A stretch of DNA of 64,000 nt from Citrus sinensis (Eukaryota; Streptophyta; Magnoliopsida; Sapindales; Rutaceae). The notes beneath the pieces are model-generated. The model saw only the letters and a list, made by a program, of their open reading frames with translations. It searched no databases and had not been told where the DNA came from. The position numbers were made by a program, and so were the translations under genes. This document shows positions 37,973 through 51,000 of the stretch, in pieces. Where the stretch lies: assembly GCF_022201045.2 (NCBI RefSeq), contig NC_068556.1, positions 8,658,001-8,722,000 of the forward strand. The letters run 5' to 3'. The number at the start of each line of letters is the position of its first letter. Position 1 is the first letter of the stretch.

Positions 37973-38300
37973 TGTTATTCTAGCGTACGTTCTTAAAAAC
38001 TTAAGAAGGGGGCTTTCACAAAGAAGAAAATATCTCAATTGAAAAAATACTGAATATTATTGATAAGAAGCTTAAAGGTGTTATAGTAAATATGAATAAC
38101 ATCCCTATTTGTATTACTAGCTAACTTAGTCTTAATCCTTCTCAAGCAAGTTAAATTATCTAACATTCTAATTATATTAGAATTACAAATATGACTCATT
38201 TATGCTTAATAAAACAAGATAAATCCTAATAAAATACTAAATACTAAATTGACTCAAATATTATAATTCCTAATTTATTCTATCCTATATGCTTCCTACA
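37973..38300 (-). repeat. Solo LTR, related to 31495-31800, inverted
   Basis: Reverse-complemented, it starts TGTAGGAAGCATATAGGA and ends ...GCTAGAATAACA. It follows the LTR at 31495-31800 along its whole length, with scattered substitutions and a longer middle. No internal retroelement sequence is attached, so it is a solo LTR formed by recombination. Flanking 5-mers (CTAGA and TCAAA) do not match. Confidence 0.85.
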
Positions 38301-41300
38301 TCAAAAGATTACTAGAAAACAATTATAATATATATGAATTAATAATTTAATAGCTATAATTTTGGAAAAATTTTGGGGCATCCATATGTTGTGGGGCTCT
38401 AGGCAATCACATAGGTTGCCTGGGGGAAGAGTCACTTTTGATGTCTCAACTAACTAGCTCATAACAATAATTACATCCTCGAATAAGGCCCGCCCACTAA
38501 AATAAAAGGAGTGGACAACACAATTGTCCTAAACGGATTCTAAATATCATCATAAGGGTAATTGTATTAGTCAACACACTTCATAGCACCAAATCAATCA
38601 ATTCTATTAGCAATGTTGCTAGCATGATTATTTCATGGTTGGGAAATATTTTGTTTCAAAGTGGATTTGAAGGAAAAGAAAAGTAAAAAACTAGATAAAC
38701 TATGGAATGATGATTTAGTGAGGAAGATGATTGCTTTACAATGGGCAACACATCGAGTGAAACTGTCTAATTAATCTATAACTTCAATACTATACATAAG
38801 AAATCACAAAATTTTACTATATCTCCATATACTTACCATATGATTGAGGTACTGTGCTCATTAGATTATCATTCATAAACTAACAATGAAGAATAATATT
38901 CGCAGTTCATAAAAATAAAATTAGGGACAATATCTACATAATCGTGTGTCTTGACAAGGGTACTTGTCAAAGGTGCTTCTGCGCCTCTAGGATCCAAGGC
39001 TGTGAAATTTTTCAAACCTAGAAGCAGTATTGTGGTGAAGCTTAGAGAGGACCAGGCCAAGTTAGAAACTTTTCTTATTTGATTACAAAATTAACATTAT
39101 TGAAATTTGTATAAAAATTTTATATTAATTTGTTATGTCATCTCTTCAACTATCATCAAATTCTTATTTGAGTTCATCATTTGAAGTGTAAAATTATTAT
39201 ATAAATAATCGTAAATGATCTTTAGAACATATATTTTGAGGGATAAAGATCATGATGTCTTCCCTTATTAGGTGTATCTTTAATTTATTCATTAACAAAG
39301 TTATCTTGAACAATAAAAAGCTATTGAATTATTTGTAAATGATACTCACTCCAGCCATGCCCTCAAGCAGCGGTCAACTACATTTAGGTAAATATTAGAG
39401 TAGCCTTCATATTAATTCAAACTTTTAAAGTAATTATTAAAGTATTCTAACTTTTATTTCTCTTAGAGGAATTGATTTGTGGTTCATTGACGAGGCGTAT
39501 GTTTTACAATCAATACGAGTTAAATTAAAAAAAAAAGAAAAAAAAAAGGCAAATAAAACCTCAGTAATATAGAAACATATTATCTTGGACTATTGGTGGG
39601 CAAGCAAAGAAACTTCGTGTATAGTAAGACCTATATTTAATAGTAGATAAATTAATAACCTTTTGTTCTACAATAATTTCCATGGTTCCAATTTAGGCAA
39701 AGGGTTAAATTAATATTTTCAAAAATTGATAAGATAATACATTTTCTCAAAAATCTTTATACAACTTTGTGGTCCTATTCATATTAGAAATTTTTAATTT
39801 GCTGAAATTATAAATACAATTATTTTAATATTTTGTTAAATAAAATATGATTCTATTGTTACTTATTTTTTTTCTTGAAATTTAAATATAGTTGGATCTC
39901 ATCTCTATTTTTCTTATCGCTTCTAGAAGTTCCGGAGTTGAATTGAAATTGCAAGAATTTAAATATGTTTTGTTAATTTAATTTATATTTAATAGATAAT
40001 TCATTTTTGATTGATTGGATTGGTAAATACAATAAATTTCTAGTTGATTAAAATGTATGTTCATTGAATTGTATATACACTCTATAAATTAATAAATTAT
40101 TAATATACCGATTAGTTAATACATTTTTGAATTAATAAGTTTTGTATGGTCCCAATATTATTAATTTATAGGGTTTTTATTATATTACTATAATATGATA
40201 AGTTCTTTTATCACAAAGGGCAAGCATTTTTCTTTATTCATATCAAATACCCACCAAAATTTTCCTAACATATCAATTCACAACCAAGATTTTCTAATAG
40301 CTATACTTTGCCACTTAATGTTTCAATTGTTATCATTTTATCACTAAAACCTTAACATGATTAAAACATTGTTGAGGCCATAGGGGTATTTAAGGAATTT
40401 TGAGTTGAAATTATTTTCCTATTTTCTAGTTATTTTACATATTTTTATTTTGTTAGACATCCTATTTAAGAGTCTTTTTCTTCTTTATTTCAATTATTAA
40501 AATTTTATTATATTAAAATATCTTCAAAATAAAATTATAGGTTTGTGATAGAGTGACAATAATTGAAAATTTTTAATGCATCCATAATAAAAATAATTCA
40601 TGATATTATTTTTACTTATGCAAATGAATTTCATCATATTAAAGCTCAGTTGTAATGAAACCACCAAAACAATTCATATAATTTTATATTATTTTATTTT
40701 ACCATAACTTTATTTTTTTCAATTTACTTTTAATCTAGACGGCGCCATTTCTTTATCTCTTTATTTTTAAATTCATTTAAAATTTTCAATCAAACGCAAA
40801 AGTAGAGTCAAAATAAAAATTCTTTCACAAAATGCTTAACGACCAAAATCTCTATCACAAAAATAGTCATTAACTCTTTATAGAAAAAAAAAATCTTTTA
40901 CAAATATGTCATACTATTATGGTTGAAAAAATTTTTATCACGAGTCTATCATATTTTTAGCACATAAGGAGCTAACCTCAAGAATTATCACAAAGGTACT
41001 TGTTATAGTTGGTCATTTTAATTTCTTGTACTATATAGATCTTGTATTTCTTTTTATTTTTACTTTAAATAAGAAATTATTGAAGATAGATCATAGATTC
41101 TTGAAAAAATTTTCCAGGAGGTTTAATTATATCAAGCTTTATATTACAATGCAGCTGAGTTTTATTTTCCTTCTTGTTTAACATAAGGTTTCATGTTCTT
41201 ATTTATTTAGATATAAGTATGTGTAGTCATTACAATAGGTTGATGGAAAAAATCTTAACCTAAAGAAATTAGAATTACTTGACAGATTAGTATGAAATTA

Positions 41301-42109
41301 AAGTTTTTTTAAGATACAGAAAAACATGCCGATTTTGGAAATAAATAAATATATAAATACGTAAAATAGAAAGTGAAAAATAAAAATACAAAAACAGGCA
41401 ACTTCATTCATATTATTTTATAGAGTTGGACTATTGACATCCCTTCATTGATCTTATAAAACCCCTGTGATATTATAATTACATTTAAGAACAAATATAA
41501 ATAAAATTAATCTCATTTATATTTTCTTTCTCTCTTCTATTTCATTTTGCTTGCACAATATAATTTTTTTTAATCATTAGAATAATCTGAATTAGGAAGC
41601 AATCTATAATTTTTTTAATAATTAAATTATTCTAAATTTAAGAAGTAAATTTTTAATCCAAAATAATACTCTTGTAACATATGTAGCAACAAAACTAGGA
41701 TACAACATTGTGAGAAAATAAATTAAATAAAATTTTATCTCACTACAAATAATTTTTTAAGGGTTCTCAAATTAATTATTGTACCCAAAGTTTATATGTA
41801 CGATAAAATTATATTGGACCCATAAAATATTTAATATTTTATAAGATTTGTCTTATTTTTTCTTTTAATGTTTTTTAAGAAATTAAATGATAAAGAAAGT
41901 TTGAAGAGGGGAATACAATTATTAAGATTAAAATAGTGAGAAAGTTATTAGAAATTGGAAGGGTCCAACTATGTTACAACTGTTATACCATACCACTCTT
42001 TTTGTCCTTATTGTGAAATGCCGTTGGATGTAAAACTATTGAATCTAATGGTTGAAATTACATAATAGATAATTGAGGTGTAGACCGTCAACTGTTGGAG
42101 CCGGTTATC
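38301..42109. other. Long AT-rich intergenic region
   Basis: About 3.8 kb have no recognisable gene. Frequent short open frames are all below 65 codons and lack motifs. A small inverted-repeat element is noted at 40078-40176. The region is probably old transposon debris. Confidence 0.55.
40078..40176. repeat. Small inverted-repeat element
   Basis: The left end CACTCTATAAATTAATAA is mirrored by TTATTAATTTATAGGGTTT at the right, about 100 bp apart. It could be a short MITE or the relic of a larger one. No clear target duplication is seen. Confidence 0.4.
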
Positions 42110-42258
42110 ATCAGAGTTTTCTCCACCTCGTTGTTTCCATTTTGATCTTCCTTCTCCTCTTCCTGACCATCAGCGTTTTCTCAAGACCCCTCCTCCGACT
42201 TGGTCTCATCCTTATTGCTATCAGATTTCTTCTCACCATCATCCGAATCAGATTTATT
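42110..42258 (-). pseudogene. Acidic coding-like fragment, source unknown
   Basis: The minus strand reads NKSDSDDGEKKSDSNKDETK, then SEEGS, a stop, and then ENADGQEEEKEDQNG. Such Asp/Glu/Ser/Lys-rich stretches occur in the stalk of plant PMT24-27-type Golgi proteins and in other acidic proteins. The in-frame stop and isolation suggest a gene fragment. The identity is a guess. Confidence 0.3.
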
Positions 42259-42479
42259 TCAAGCGATTAATTTATTCCCACAACTGACTTTGGAGCAAGA
42301 AGTAGAAGAACGTTAAGCACAAAGTCCAAACAAGCTCACAAGCAAGCATTTCTTCAAACAGAAGTGTTTCCCACCTGACACTTGCAGTCACACAGTCCCC
42401 TGGTTTCTCCATACAGCTTTTTCCCATAATCATTCTAACAAACAACTTCAATACAAAAAAAAAGGAAAAATCGTTATCT

Positions 42480-43015
42480 CAACGCTAGGTGATGGTGAGT
42501 TAACTTTAATCCTTAACTTGGATAAACGATTGAAATGACAGAAACTCATTTTCTCTTGTTTGCACGCCATAGCTAAGAGTTGAGGGTTAAGCCGTTTGTC
42601 TATTCGGGTTATCGAACCCGATTCTCTCCAAAAATTTCTACCCAAATTCCCAAATTTACGCTCATTTAAATCAACAAGGTTTCTCAGCAATGCTCATCTG
42701 CAAATTGTGGCCAGACGATCTCCTAAAATCTAGATTTTTAATGTTAATCTTAAACAAACACGTCAAGATTTTGATGATGTCGGTGATGATGGTATTTGTG
42801 CTATAGCTTCCAAAGTTATGTAAAGTTCATTAAGAAAGAGTATTTGGCAATGTTGGGGTTATTTCGATTGTTAATAAATCAGCTCAAAGTTTGACGAATT
42901 TGGATGTAGGGAGGTGTAGTTTGATTAGCGATCAAGCTTTGGAAGCCATTGGGACGACGAGGATAATTGGGGTTCTGAATTTGGATCGTTGTTCATTGAT
43001 TACCAGACTCTGTCT
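42480..43015 (+). pseudogene. F-box/LRR protein pseudogene
   Basis: In shifting plus-strand frames it reads RLSIRVIEPDSL...KFPNLRSFKSTRFLSNAHLQ, then QDFDDVGDDGICAIASK. It continues GNVGVISIVNKSAQSLTNLD, then VGRCSLISDQALEAIG and IIGVLNLDRCSLIT. The repeated L-x-x-L-D-V-x-x-C-S-L-I-S/T-D pattern is the cysteine-containing leucine-rich repeat of F-box/LRR proteins, which choose substrates for SCF ubiquitin ligases. At least two frame changes and a stop make it dead. A clear F-box was not found, so only the middle part survives. Confidence 0.7.
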
Positions 43016-44143
43016 TAACCGATTTCTCTGGTTTGCTTTAAGACAAACGTGGCCATCTCTTGCGCGTTGGATCGCTTGTTTTTCAATCTAATGATTATAT
43101 GAGATAAAGACAAAAAGTGTGATATAATATCACAATTACAATACAATAAAGTTGAGTCCTAAGATTTATAAATAAAATAGTGTTTATTTAAAAAAATAAT
43201 ATTTTTGACATTAAATAAAATATTATTAAAACAAAGGCAAAGGATTTTCGAAGGTGCTAATAGTCCCACTCTATTTTATATTTGGTGTACTTTTTTAGAT
43301 TTTAAATCCGTTAACAGCTGTAGCTTAGCTCATCCAAAAGAAGAAAATTCCATTAGCGTTGGCAATACGAAACGGCTTGTGGGGGCGTGGTAAAATACAT
43401 CAAAACATTTGGGTGTTGGGGGAAATTAACCCACTCTGAAAAACCTAAAGCCTATATACCAAGCAACGGCCTCAACCCAAACCATCACCAAAGCAACGGC
43501 CTCAATCCCTGCGAACCAGCAGCCACTCAGAATCTTGCTGCTGCTCACAAACTTGCCATTGCTCACGATATATCTCTCAGGTTTATTTACTGATTTACTC
43601 TTTATTCTTTAGTATAAATAATAAAATTGTGTTCTTATTTGGTTATTTGATTTAGAGGTGGTGGGTTGTGTCATTTTTTGTTTTTGGCGGGGTGGGGGGT
43701 GTTGGGGGGCTTTAGTGAAGCTGAGACTTTGGTCTTCAAATCGCTTATTGTCTTTAGTTTTTATTAAGTCGATCAATGGAATGATTATGGTTTTCTGTGC
43801 TCTCACATGTGTTATTCTTTAATGTCAGAGTTCCATTGAAATTTAGTTTAGTTTAATATGAAGAAATAGCAGGGTGGATTCCTTTTTTTGATCGTTTTGT
43901 GCCAGTTATACTACCAATCAAGTTTTGGCCATTACTGGTATCAATCATGTCATAGTCTGTTAGCTGTGTGGATTCCTTTTTATGTGCTTTAATTCTCTGA
44001 TGTTTTCTTCATTTGGACAGACTTTATTGTCTTATACCTGTAAATCTTGATTAATAATTTGTTAGGTTCAGCTTTTCATTGTGTTTTTCTGAAGTTTCAT
44101 GCATCCTAATTTGAATAATTATAGGTGCACTGTCTCCCCACCA
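43016..44143. other. Upstream region and leader of the AsnRS gene
   Basis: 43390-43580 is a C/A-rich segment that ends at a good donor (CTCTCAG|GTTTAT at 43581), and an acceptor (TTATAG) ends at 44124. The simplest reading is a 5' untranslated exon with a leader intron of about 540 bp. The remainder shows no gene. Confidence 0.5.
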
Positions 44144-47082
44144 ATGGCAGATAACGAGCTGCCAGTCGACCAAGTTGCAACCATGGATTTAAATGATGAT
44201 GCGGTGCAAAGACACCAATTCTCAGACCGTGTTCTGATCAAGTCTATTTTGACTCGACCTGATGGTGGCGCTGGGCTAGCTGGGCGGCAAGTGCGAGTTG
44301 GAGGATGGGTGAAAACAGGTCGTGAGCAAGGGAAAGGCTCTTTTGCTTTTCTGGAGGTGAATGATGGGTCATGCCCTGCTAATTTGCAGGTTATTGTGGA
44401 CAAGGATGTAGCAGATTTAGGCCAGCTGGTGCCAACTGGCACTTGTGTTTATGTTGAGGGGATGCTTAAAAACCCTCCTGAGGGGACTAAACAGAAGATT
44501 GAGCTTCGGGTTCAGAAAGTGGTCGATGTGGGTATGGTTGACCCTGCTAAGTACCCTATCCCCAAGACAAAGCTCACTCTTGAGTTTTTGAGGGATCGTA
44601 TTCCTTTTCGGCCCAGGACAAACACGATAGCTGCGGTTGCACGAATTCGAAATGCACTTGCTTATGCCACTCATACATTCCTTCAGAAGCAAGGGTTTCT
44701 CTACATTCACACTCCAATTATCACCACCAGTGATTGTGAGGGTGCTGGTGAGATGTTTCAAGTTACAACTCTAATAAGTGATGCTGACAAGTTGGAGAAG
44801 GAACTGATCAAGAATCCTCCTCCATCAGAAGCTGACATAGAAGCTGCCAAGCTTGTTATCAAGGAGAAAGGAGAAGCTGTTGCAAAACTAAAATCTGATA
44901 AAGCAGGCAGGGAGGCGATAAGTGCTAGTGTTACTGAACTTACAAAAGCGAAAGAGAATCTTGCAAAGCTCGAGGAAAGATCAAAGCTTAAGCCAGGAAT
45001 CCCACAAAAGGATGGAAAGATTGATTATACACAAGATTTCTTTGCCCGTCAAGCCTTTTTGACTGTTTCTGGTCAACTTCAAGTTGAAACTTATGCATGT
45101 GCTGTTAGTAATGTCTATACATTTGGGCCAACTTTTCGAGCTGAGCACTCCCACACTTCCCGGCATTTGGCAGAATTTTGGATGGTGGAACCTGAAATGG
45201 CTTTTTCAGACCTTAAGGTGCGTTAGACATACACTGCTCACTGTTTGGTATTTGAGAAGCTCTGATGTTTGACTTATTTCTTTGTGACTAGTCCTAGGCC
45301 TAATCTGGTAGCAAACTAGCAGTATTTCTATTTTACAGTATATGAAAAAACATATGACATTTCTACTATTATCTAATTCAAATAACAAACTTTGTAAATC
45401 AGAAAAGGGATATGTTTTACATTATATTACAGAGTTCTCGTAAATACACTATTCTTGCTGAGAGCAAAAAGAGGCTATATGAACTACACGTTTAAATTCT
45501 CTATCTTCATTGTAGTTGTAGCTCTTCAAAGTACTTTATTTCTTTCTTAAACCTTCGGTATTTATCTTTTAAGAAAATTGTAGAGCAAGTACATTTAATA
45601 GTTTTATAGCTTTATCCTTCCAAATTTCCAAGTTGTTATTCTAATTCAGTTAGTTAGTATAGTTCTTTTGCTATTGCAACTATTATTCGAACTGTGATTA
45701 GAAATTATCTTTCTTCTATAGCTTAGTTTTTTAATATCTTTTAGCCAAAACATTAAACGTCTTTACAACTTTGTCTATTAACTGATTCTTAAATCCTAAT
45801 ATTTTATTTTCTATATCTACGGTTTCTTAAGGAATATGATCCTCTTGATTCTCCTAAATGATTAAATTTGTCTAAAAGTGTTCCTAAAAATACTTCATGA
45901 TTAAAGTTCTGTTAAATGCTGTTTGTTTGGTGTTTGAGCAGTTGTAAAGCTTGACTGATTTCCTCTTTGGACCAGTCATAGTCCTGATCTAGTTGGCAAT
46001 CTAGCCATGGTGCTATTTTTATAATGCTTTGACATATGTTTGTGGCAACTGTGCTAAGTTGATCTGCTCACCATTAGTGTCACCAAGTTCTCAATATACC
46101 TGCCGATTCTTAAAGGTTCTTACATTTGTAGGATGATATGAACTGTGCGGAGGCATACGTGAAATTTATGTGTGACTGGTTACTTGACCATTGCTTTGAC
46201 GACATGGAGTTTATGGCTAAAAATTATGATAAAAGTTGCATTAACCGTCTAAGAATGGTTGCTTCAACTCCCTTTGAACGCATAACATACACTGAAGCAG
46301 TAGAGCTACTAGAGGTTGCTGTGAAGGAGGGGAAACATTTTGAGAATAAAGTGGAGTGGGGGATTGATTTGGCATCTGAGCATGAAAGGTATGCAGACTG
46401 CTCATGTGCATATAATTGTTTCATCATTAAAGTGTGGGACGGTGGGGTATTGATTCCTTGGTTTGCTTGCCTACTGTTGCAGATACTTAACTGAGGTCAA
46501 ATTTCAGAAGCCTGTCATTGTGTACAACTATCCAAAAGGAATCAAAGCATTTTACATGAGGCTCAATGATGACTTGAAGACTGTGGCAGCTATGGATGTC
46601 CTTGTACCTAAGGTGACTTGTTTCTTCAAAAAATTTCAAGCACTGGATTGGTTGCTCTATTTTATATTCTTCTAGAATTGATGTCCCAGATTTTATTACA
46701 GGAATGATGATACATTTATATTGATTATCTTATGTTATAGGTAGGAGAGTTAATTGGTGGGAGCCAAAGGGAAGAGCGTTATGATGTAATCAAGAGCAGG
46801 TATTATAAATGATACGTGTTAGGAAAGTTAAAGATACTGTTGACTTGCAAGCTTCAACTAACTGTAATATATTTTGTGTGGGATGCATTGAATTACAGAA
46901 TAGAGGACATGGGACTCCCTCTTGAACCATACGAGTGGTACCTTGACCTGCGGCGCTTTGGGACAGTGAAACATAGTGGGTTTGGCTTAGGCTTTGAACG
47001 GATGATTCTTTTTGCCACAGGCATCGACAACATTAGAGATGTTATCCCCTTCCCAAGATATCCCGGAAGAGCAGATCTCTAA
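44144..47082 (+). CDS. SYNC1: Asparagine-tRNA ligase, cytosolic
   Basis: This class IIb synthetase charges tRNA-Asn in the cytosol. Five exons, 44144-45217, 46132-46388, 46483-46612, 46741-46799 and 46899-47082, join in frame to give 567 aa, close to the 572 aa of Arabidopsis SYNC1. An N-terminal OB-fold anticodon-binding domain (about 45-130) contains [20 protein letters not shown]. Motif 1 lies around [21 protein letters not shown] plant-type Lys/Glu/Ala-rich insertion (about 215-290, WHEP-like) splits the catalytic domain. Motif 2 is [20 protein letters not shown], and motif 3 is [10 protein letters not shown] near the end, followed by [13 protein letters not shown] chose ATG 44144 (MADNELPV) rather than the in-frame ATG at 44099, because a splice acceptor at 44124 would remove the latter. 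Confidence 0.95.
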
Positions 47083-48048
47083 TCTTGAATTTGCAAACAT
47101 GCCTTTTTGAAAAATCACTAGTTATTACATCTTTTGCTGATTCCAAACAATGTTAAACCAGGAAACCATAACATTGAAATTTATGTTTGCCATATTCTTA
47201 ATGATAGAGATATTTTCTGGATTTGTCTTCTGCAAGCGTTTACGGCGGAATTATGATTTATTATTAGAGAATATATTAATAGAATTTTGATTGTAATATA
47301 GCAGTGTATTGGTGGAATATCAAATTTATTAAGATTTAAATTTAAAGTAATATATTGTTTTAATCTTGTGAAAGATTAATATTGTGTTTACGTAAAGGTT
47401 TAGTGAATAAAAATGAAGGAATGAGAATGAAATTCATGTTTATTTAACAAAATGTAATTTGAGAATAAGGAATATGAATTTCATTTCCATAGGGGGTTGG
47501 GAGTGGGGTTTCTCATTCCCTAAATTGACTTTTGTAGTCCTTTAATTTTTTTATATTTTTTGAATTATTCTCGTTCAAATTATAATTAATTTTATTATTT
47601 TAAATGTCATTATTATTATTGTTATTAATTTTTTTTAATTAATATCATTTTTATAATAATATTTATACATGTATTTAGTTAATAAAAATTATATTATTTA
47701 ATACTATAGATATTTTGGTAAACTAATTTTTATTTCTTATTCTTATTTATTTTATCAAGTAAACACATCAATAACATTTCAGTACATTTTAATTCCTATT
47801 TATTTTTATCAAATAAATATTAAAATTTCTTTCCCATAATATTTGCGGGAAAACGGTCATAAGGTTTGCGTTTTGTTAAGTTGCCACGAGACGCTGCGTT
47901 TTGAGTCTTTTTTTATTTTTTATTTTTTTGGGGGGTTTGGTTCTGTTTATTGTTTAGTTGAACTTTTGAACATTTTAAACATTTCCATTGGGGATTTTCC
48001 AGTATCTGAATAGACTTCATCGAGCCGAATTTGCTTAATAAGGATGAA
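47083..48048. other. AsnRS 3' region and promoter of the next gene
   Basis: 47083-47240 is the likely 3' untranslated region and 47240-47860 is AT-rich filler. Nothing coding is recognised. Confidence 0.5.
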
Positions 48049-51000
48049 ATGATGACGACGATAAAGCATTTGGCGAGAAATTGGCAAAAATCTCGTGATG
48101 ACGAGAAGTTCTCTCTCCCAACTCTAGACGACGCTCGTCCTATGGACACTCAAGGTCTCCCATCCATCTCATATAAGATTTAACTTCATTTTGTTCTCGT
48201 TGCTCTTTTTTAATTAATGAAATATTAAAGCAATTTATTTTTGGTTTTATTATTATTTTTTTAAATCATCAGAACAAGAGGAGTTGGTTCGCTTATTTGA
48301 AAGGAGTCAAGCTCAGCAGAGTTTAATTTGGCGGGTATTATAATTTTCCATTGAAGAATATTTGTTATTTTAATTAATTTATTTTTTTCTGTTGAAACAT
48401 TAACTTGATTTATATTTCTTTGTTTTCTTTTTCTTTTTTTTTAATAGAGTGTATTCGCAGCATTTCTTTTTTGCTTCGCTGCCTTTCTTGTTTACTCTAT
48501 CTTTCAGCAGGCTTCATCTCCATGGGAACTGGTATAACAATCTCTATTGCTAACCGAATTTTATTTTAGTTTTTAGTTTTTTCTTAATTTACGAATTTTC
48601 TGAATTGCTGGATGGGAAGCAATAAACTCAAATAGTCTTCTGTAAATACTTGTAAAAATTTAGGTTACAATTCGAAGTTTCTTGGATACAACCTCACAGG
48701 AAATAGCAAAAGCAATTGTTAGATTTTAAACTAGATTTTAAGATTTTTTTCCAAAAAGTGTTTCCGGAAACACCCAAAAAAATGTTTTTAGATTTTGGTA
48801 TGCTTTGTTTTCAGAAACAAAGAGTTTTATCCAAATTGCTAATTAATTTGGCCCCGATGGTTTGATCAAAATTTGGGTGTCCTCCTAACTCATAAGCTGT
48901 GGACTTTTACAAAGGCTAAGGTGATAGTTCTCAGAATAGTATACATGTTAAGAGTAAAATTTCTAAATTGTTGTTGTGTTTACTCTTCATAGTGCTATCA
49001 AGTGGTCGGCAATTCAGTTACTAAATTGAATTTTGTGGAAAACATTGATTTAGTTTTAGTAGTAGTTTAATGAGAATTGATGCTAGGAGGTCCACATGAT
49101 CTTGATGATACCTCGGATTTGAGGAACTATATGCATTGCGATTTCAATGATTTGCATTCTGTTATTGCTGAATGATATTGTCATTTCTGAGCAAGTGTTT
49201 TCTGTGCTCTTTTAAGTAGCGTTATCATGCTTACTTCATGGAGGAGATCAACTCATGGATGATTATAGTTGCAGGTCTGATTCTTTGCTTGTTCTTGTCT
49301 ATTTTCACTTTTCATTATTTGCTTAATATTTGCGTATTTTGTATCATCCATTATGATATTGTTAAAGCAATTCAACTAAATATCCTATTCTGCTGTCTTC
49401 TTTTTGTTTCATTTTCATTAGACATACCTGTTTGGCCTATGTTCATGTAAGGATGATTGAGTCTTATGTTTAAAATTTGCAGTTTTTTCATTTATCAAAT
49501 TTATTAAAAAGATAAATAAAAAATATAGCTTCTAAGAATGTTGATTTCTGTTTCTGTCTTCCTCAGTTTTGGTTCATTATGTACGGTGTGCCTTGTCCAT
49601 GACAATTAAGTAATTAATGTTGCCACCCCGGATGAAGAGGGAATTGTTGGGCTCTTATGTAAATAGTTGTCATGCCAAATTTGTGGAACCAAAAGGACAC
49701 CACCTTGGAAAATTTTAAACCATCCATTAGACCTTGTAAGTTTATTTGCATCTTATCCTTTAAATTATTGTATAGTTTTATTATAATTTTATTTATTTGC
49801 ACCCATTAGACCTTGTAAAAAGCTGTCACTGCAGTTGTCCATATTTTCCACTATACCTCTTTCTTAATTAATTGCATATCCTTTGGCTTTGGTTATTTTT
49901 CTTTATAATCTTGAAAATCTCTCTCTCTCTCTCTCTTCCTCAAATAAGATTTTTTTTTTCAAAAATACTTCTCCTGTCTAATATTTGGTTATTAGCATAC
50001 TAGCCCTCTATCTATGTACAACATGTGAAAACTTTTGTAATTTTACTTAATTTCTTCATATGCATGTGAATTTCTATTTGATTGCTAGGATTGGAAACTA
50101 ACTTGAATTGTTAGTCCGTAAACCTTTTTTTTTTTTTTTTTTTCTGTAATCGAATTTATCCCTTAAATTTTAACTTTGAACTTATATTTACATGTGCTTT
50201 TTAGCATTGAGTTTTCATGGGAACATAAAAGAGATGAGACTGTGATGATATTATAAATCATTAGTTTTCTCACTTGCCAAAACATTATTGATTTTAACAG
50301 TTTTCATTTTCTCTATAAGATGATTTTGGGCAAAGGTCCCCTCTGGTAGATATATCAGGCTCTACTCATGAAAGCACTACCCATTATCTGCAAAAACTAT
50401 TTTCTAGTTACTTCTTTCTTTTTTCATTGATTTTCTCTATGGCTGCTTCATACAGAACTCGGTGAAAGTATATACACTTTAATTCACCATGATTGAAGTA
50501 TTGTGCTGTTTCATCCTGCGTTCATTCTGGTATTTACCACGTCCAACATCTCTGTTGTTCATTCCCACAATTATGTCGAGTAATTCTTTCTAAAATTTGA
50601 ATTTTGGACATCATTTTTTTCCTCGTAGACAAGCTTATACCTCTGTTGATATATAACTGATAGTTAAAATAAGTGTCACAAAGCTAGTCATGTTTCTTTT
50701 TACCAATCGAAGAATCAAACCAGCTTATACTTAGTCATACTTGCAATTTACTATTGCTAGTGGATAAGCTTGATTTGAAGAATTAAGATCTGTCTTTGAG
50801 GAATCTCAGTGTCCAGAATTGTAAAGATGTGTTTGATATTGAACGTGGAGAGAGGAAGTGTAATTATAGTTATTTTATTTTAGTTTATTTTAATTTATTT
50901 AAATGTTCAGCATCATCAGTGCATGGAACTGAGTCTTGATGAATTGATAAAATTAATGTGATTCACTCAAATAATTGTGCATGAGTGATGATTGCATGGC

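Noticed and set aside
42590-42640. GGTTATCGAACCC resembling a tRNA T-loop
   Set aside because: No acceptor stem, D-loop or anticodon arm can be fitted, and it lies in the F-box/LRR pseudogene.
42448-42690. Minus-strand frame of 80 codons
   Set aside because: The plus strand of the same DNA reads as F-box/LRR sequence, so this is its shadow.
44099-44143. Upstream in-frame ATG of the asparaginyl-tRNA synthetase
   Set aside because: A splice acceptor at 44124 and the known family N-terminus (MADNELPV-like) support the ATG at 44144.
44119-44761. Two overlapping minus-strand open frames of more than 100 codons
   Set aside because: Both are shadows of the asparaginyl-tRNA synthetase exon 1.
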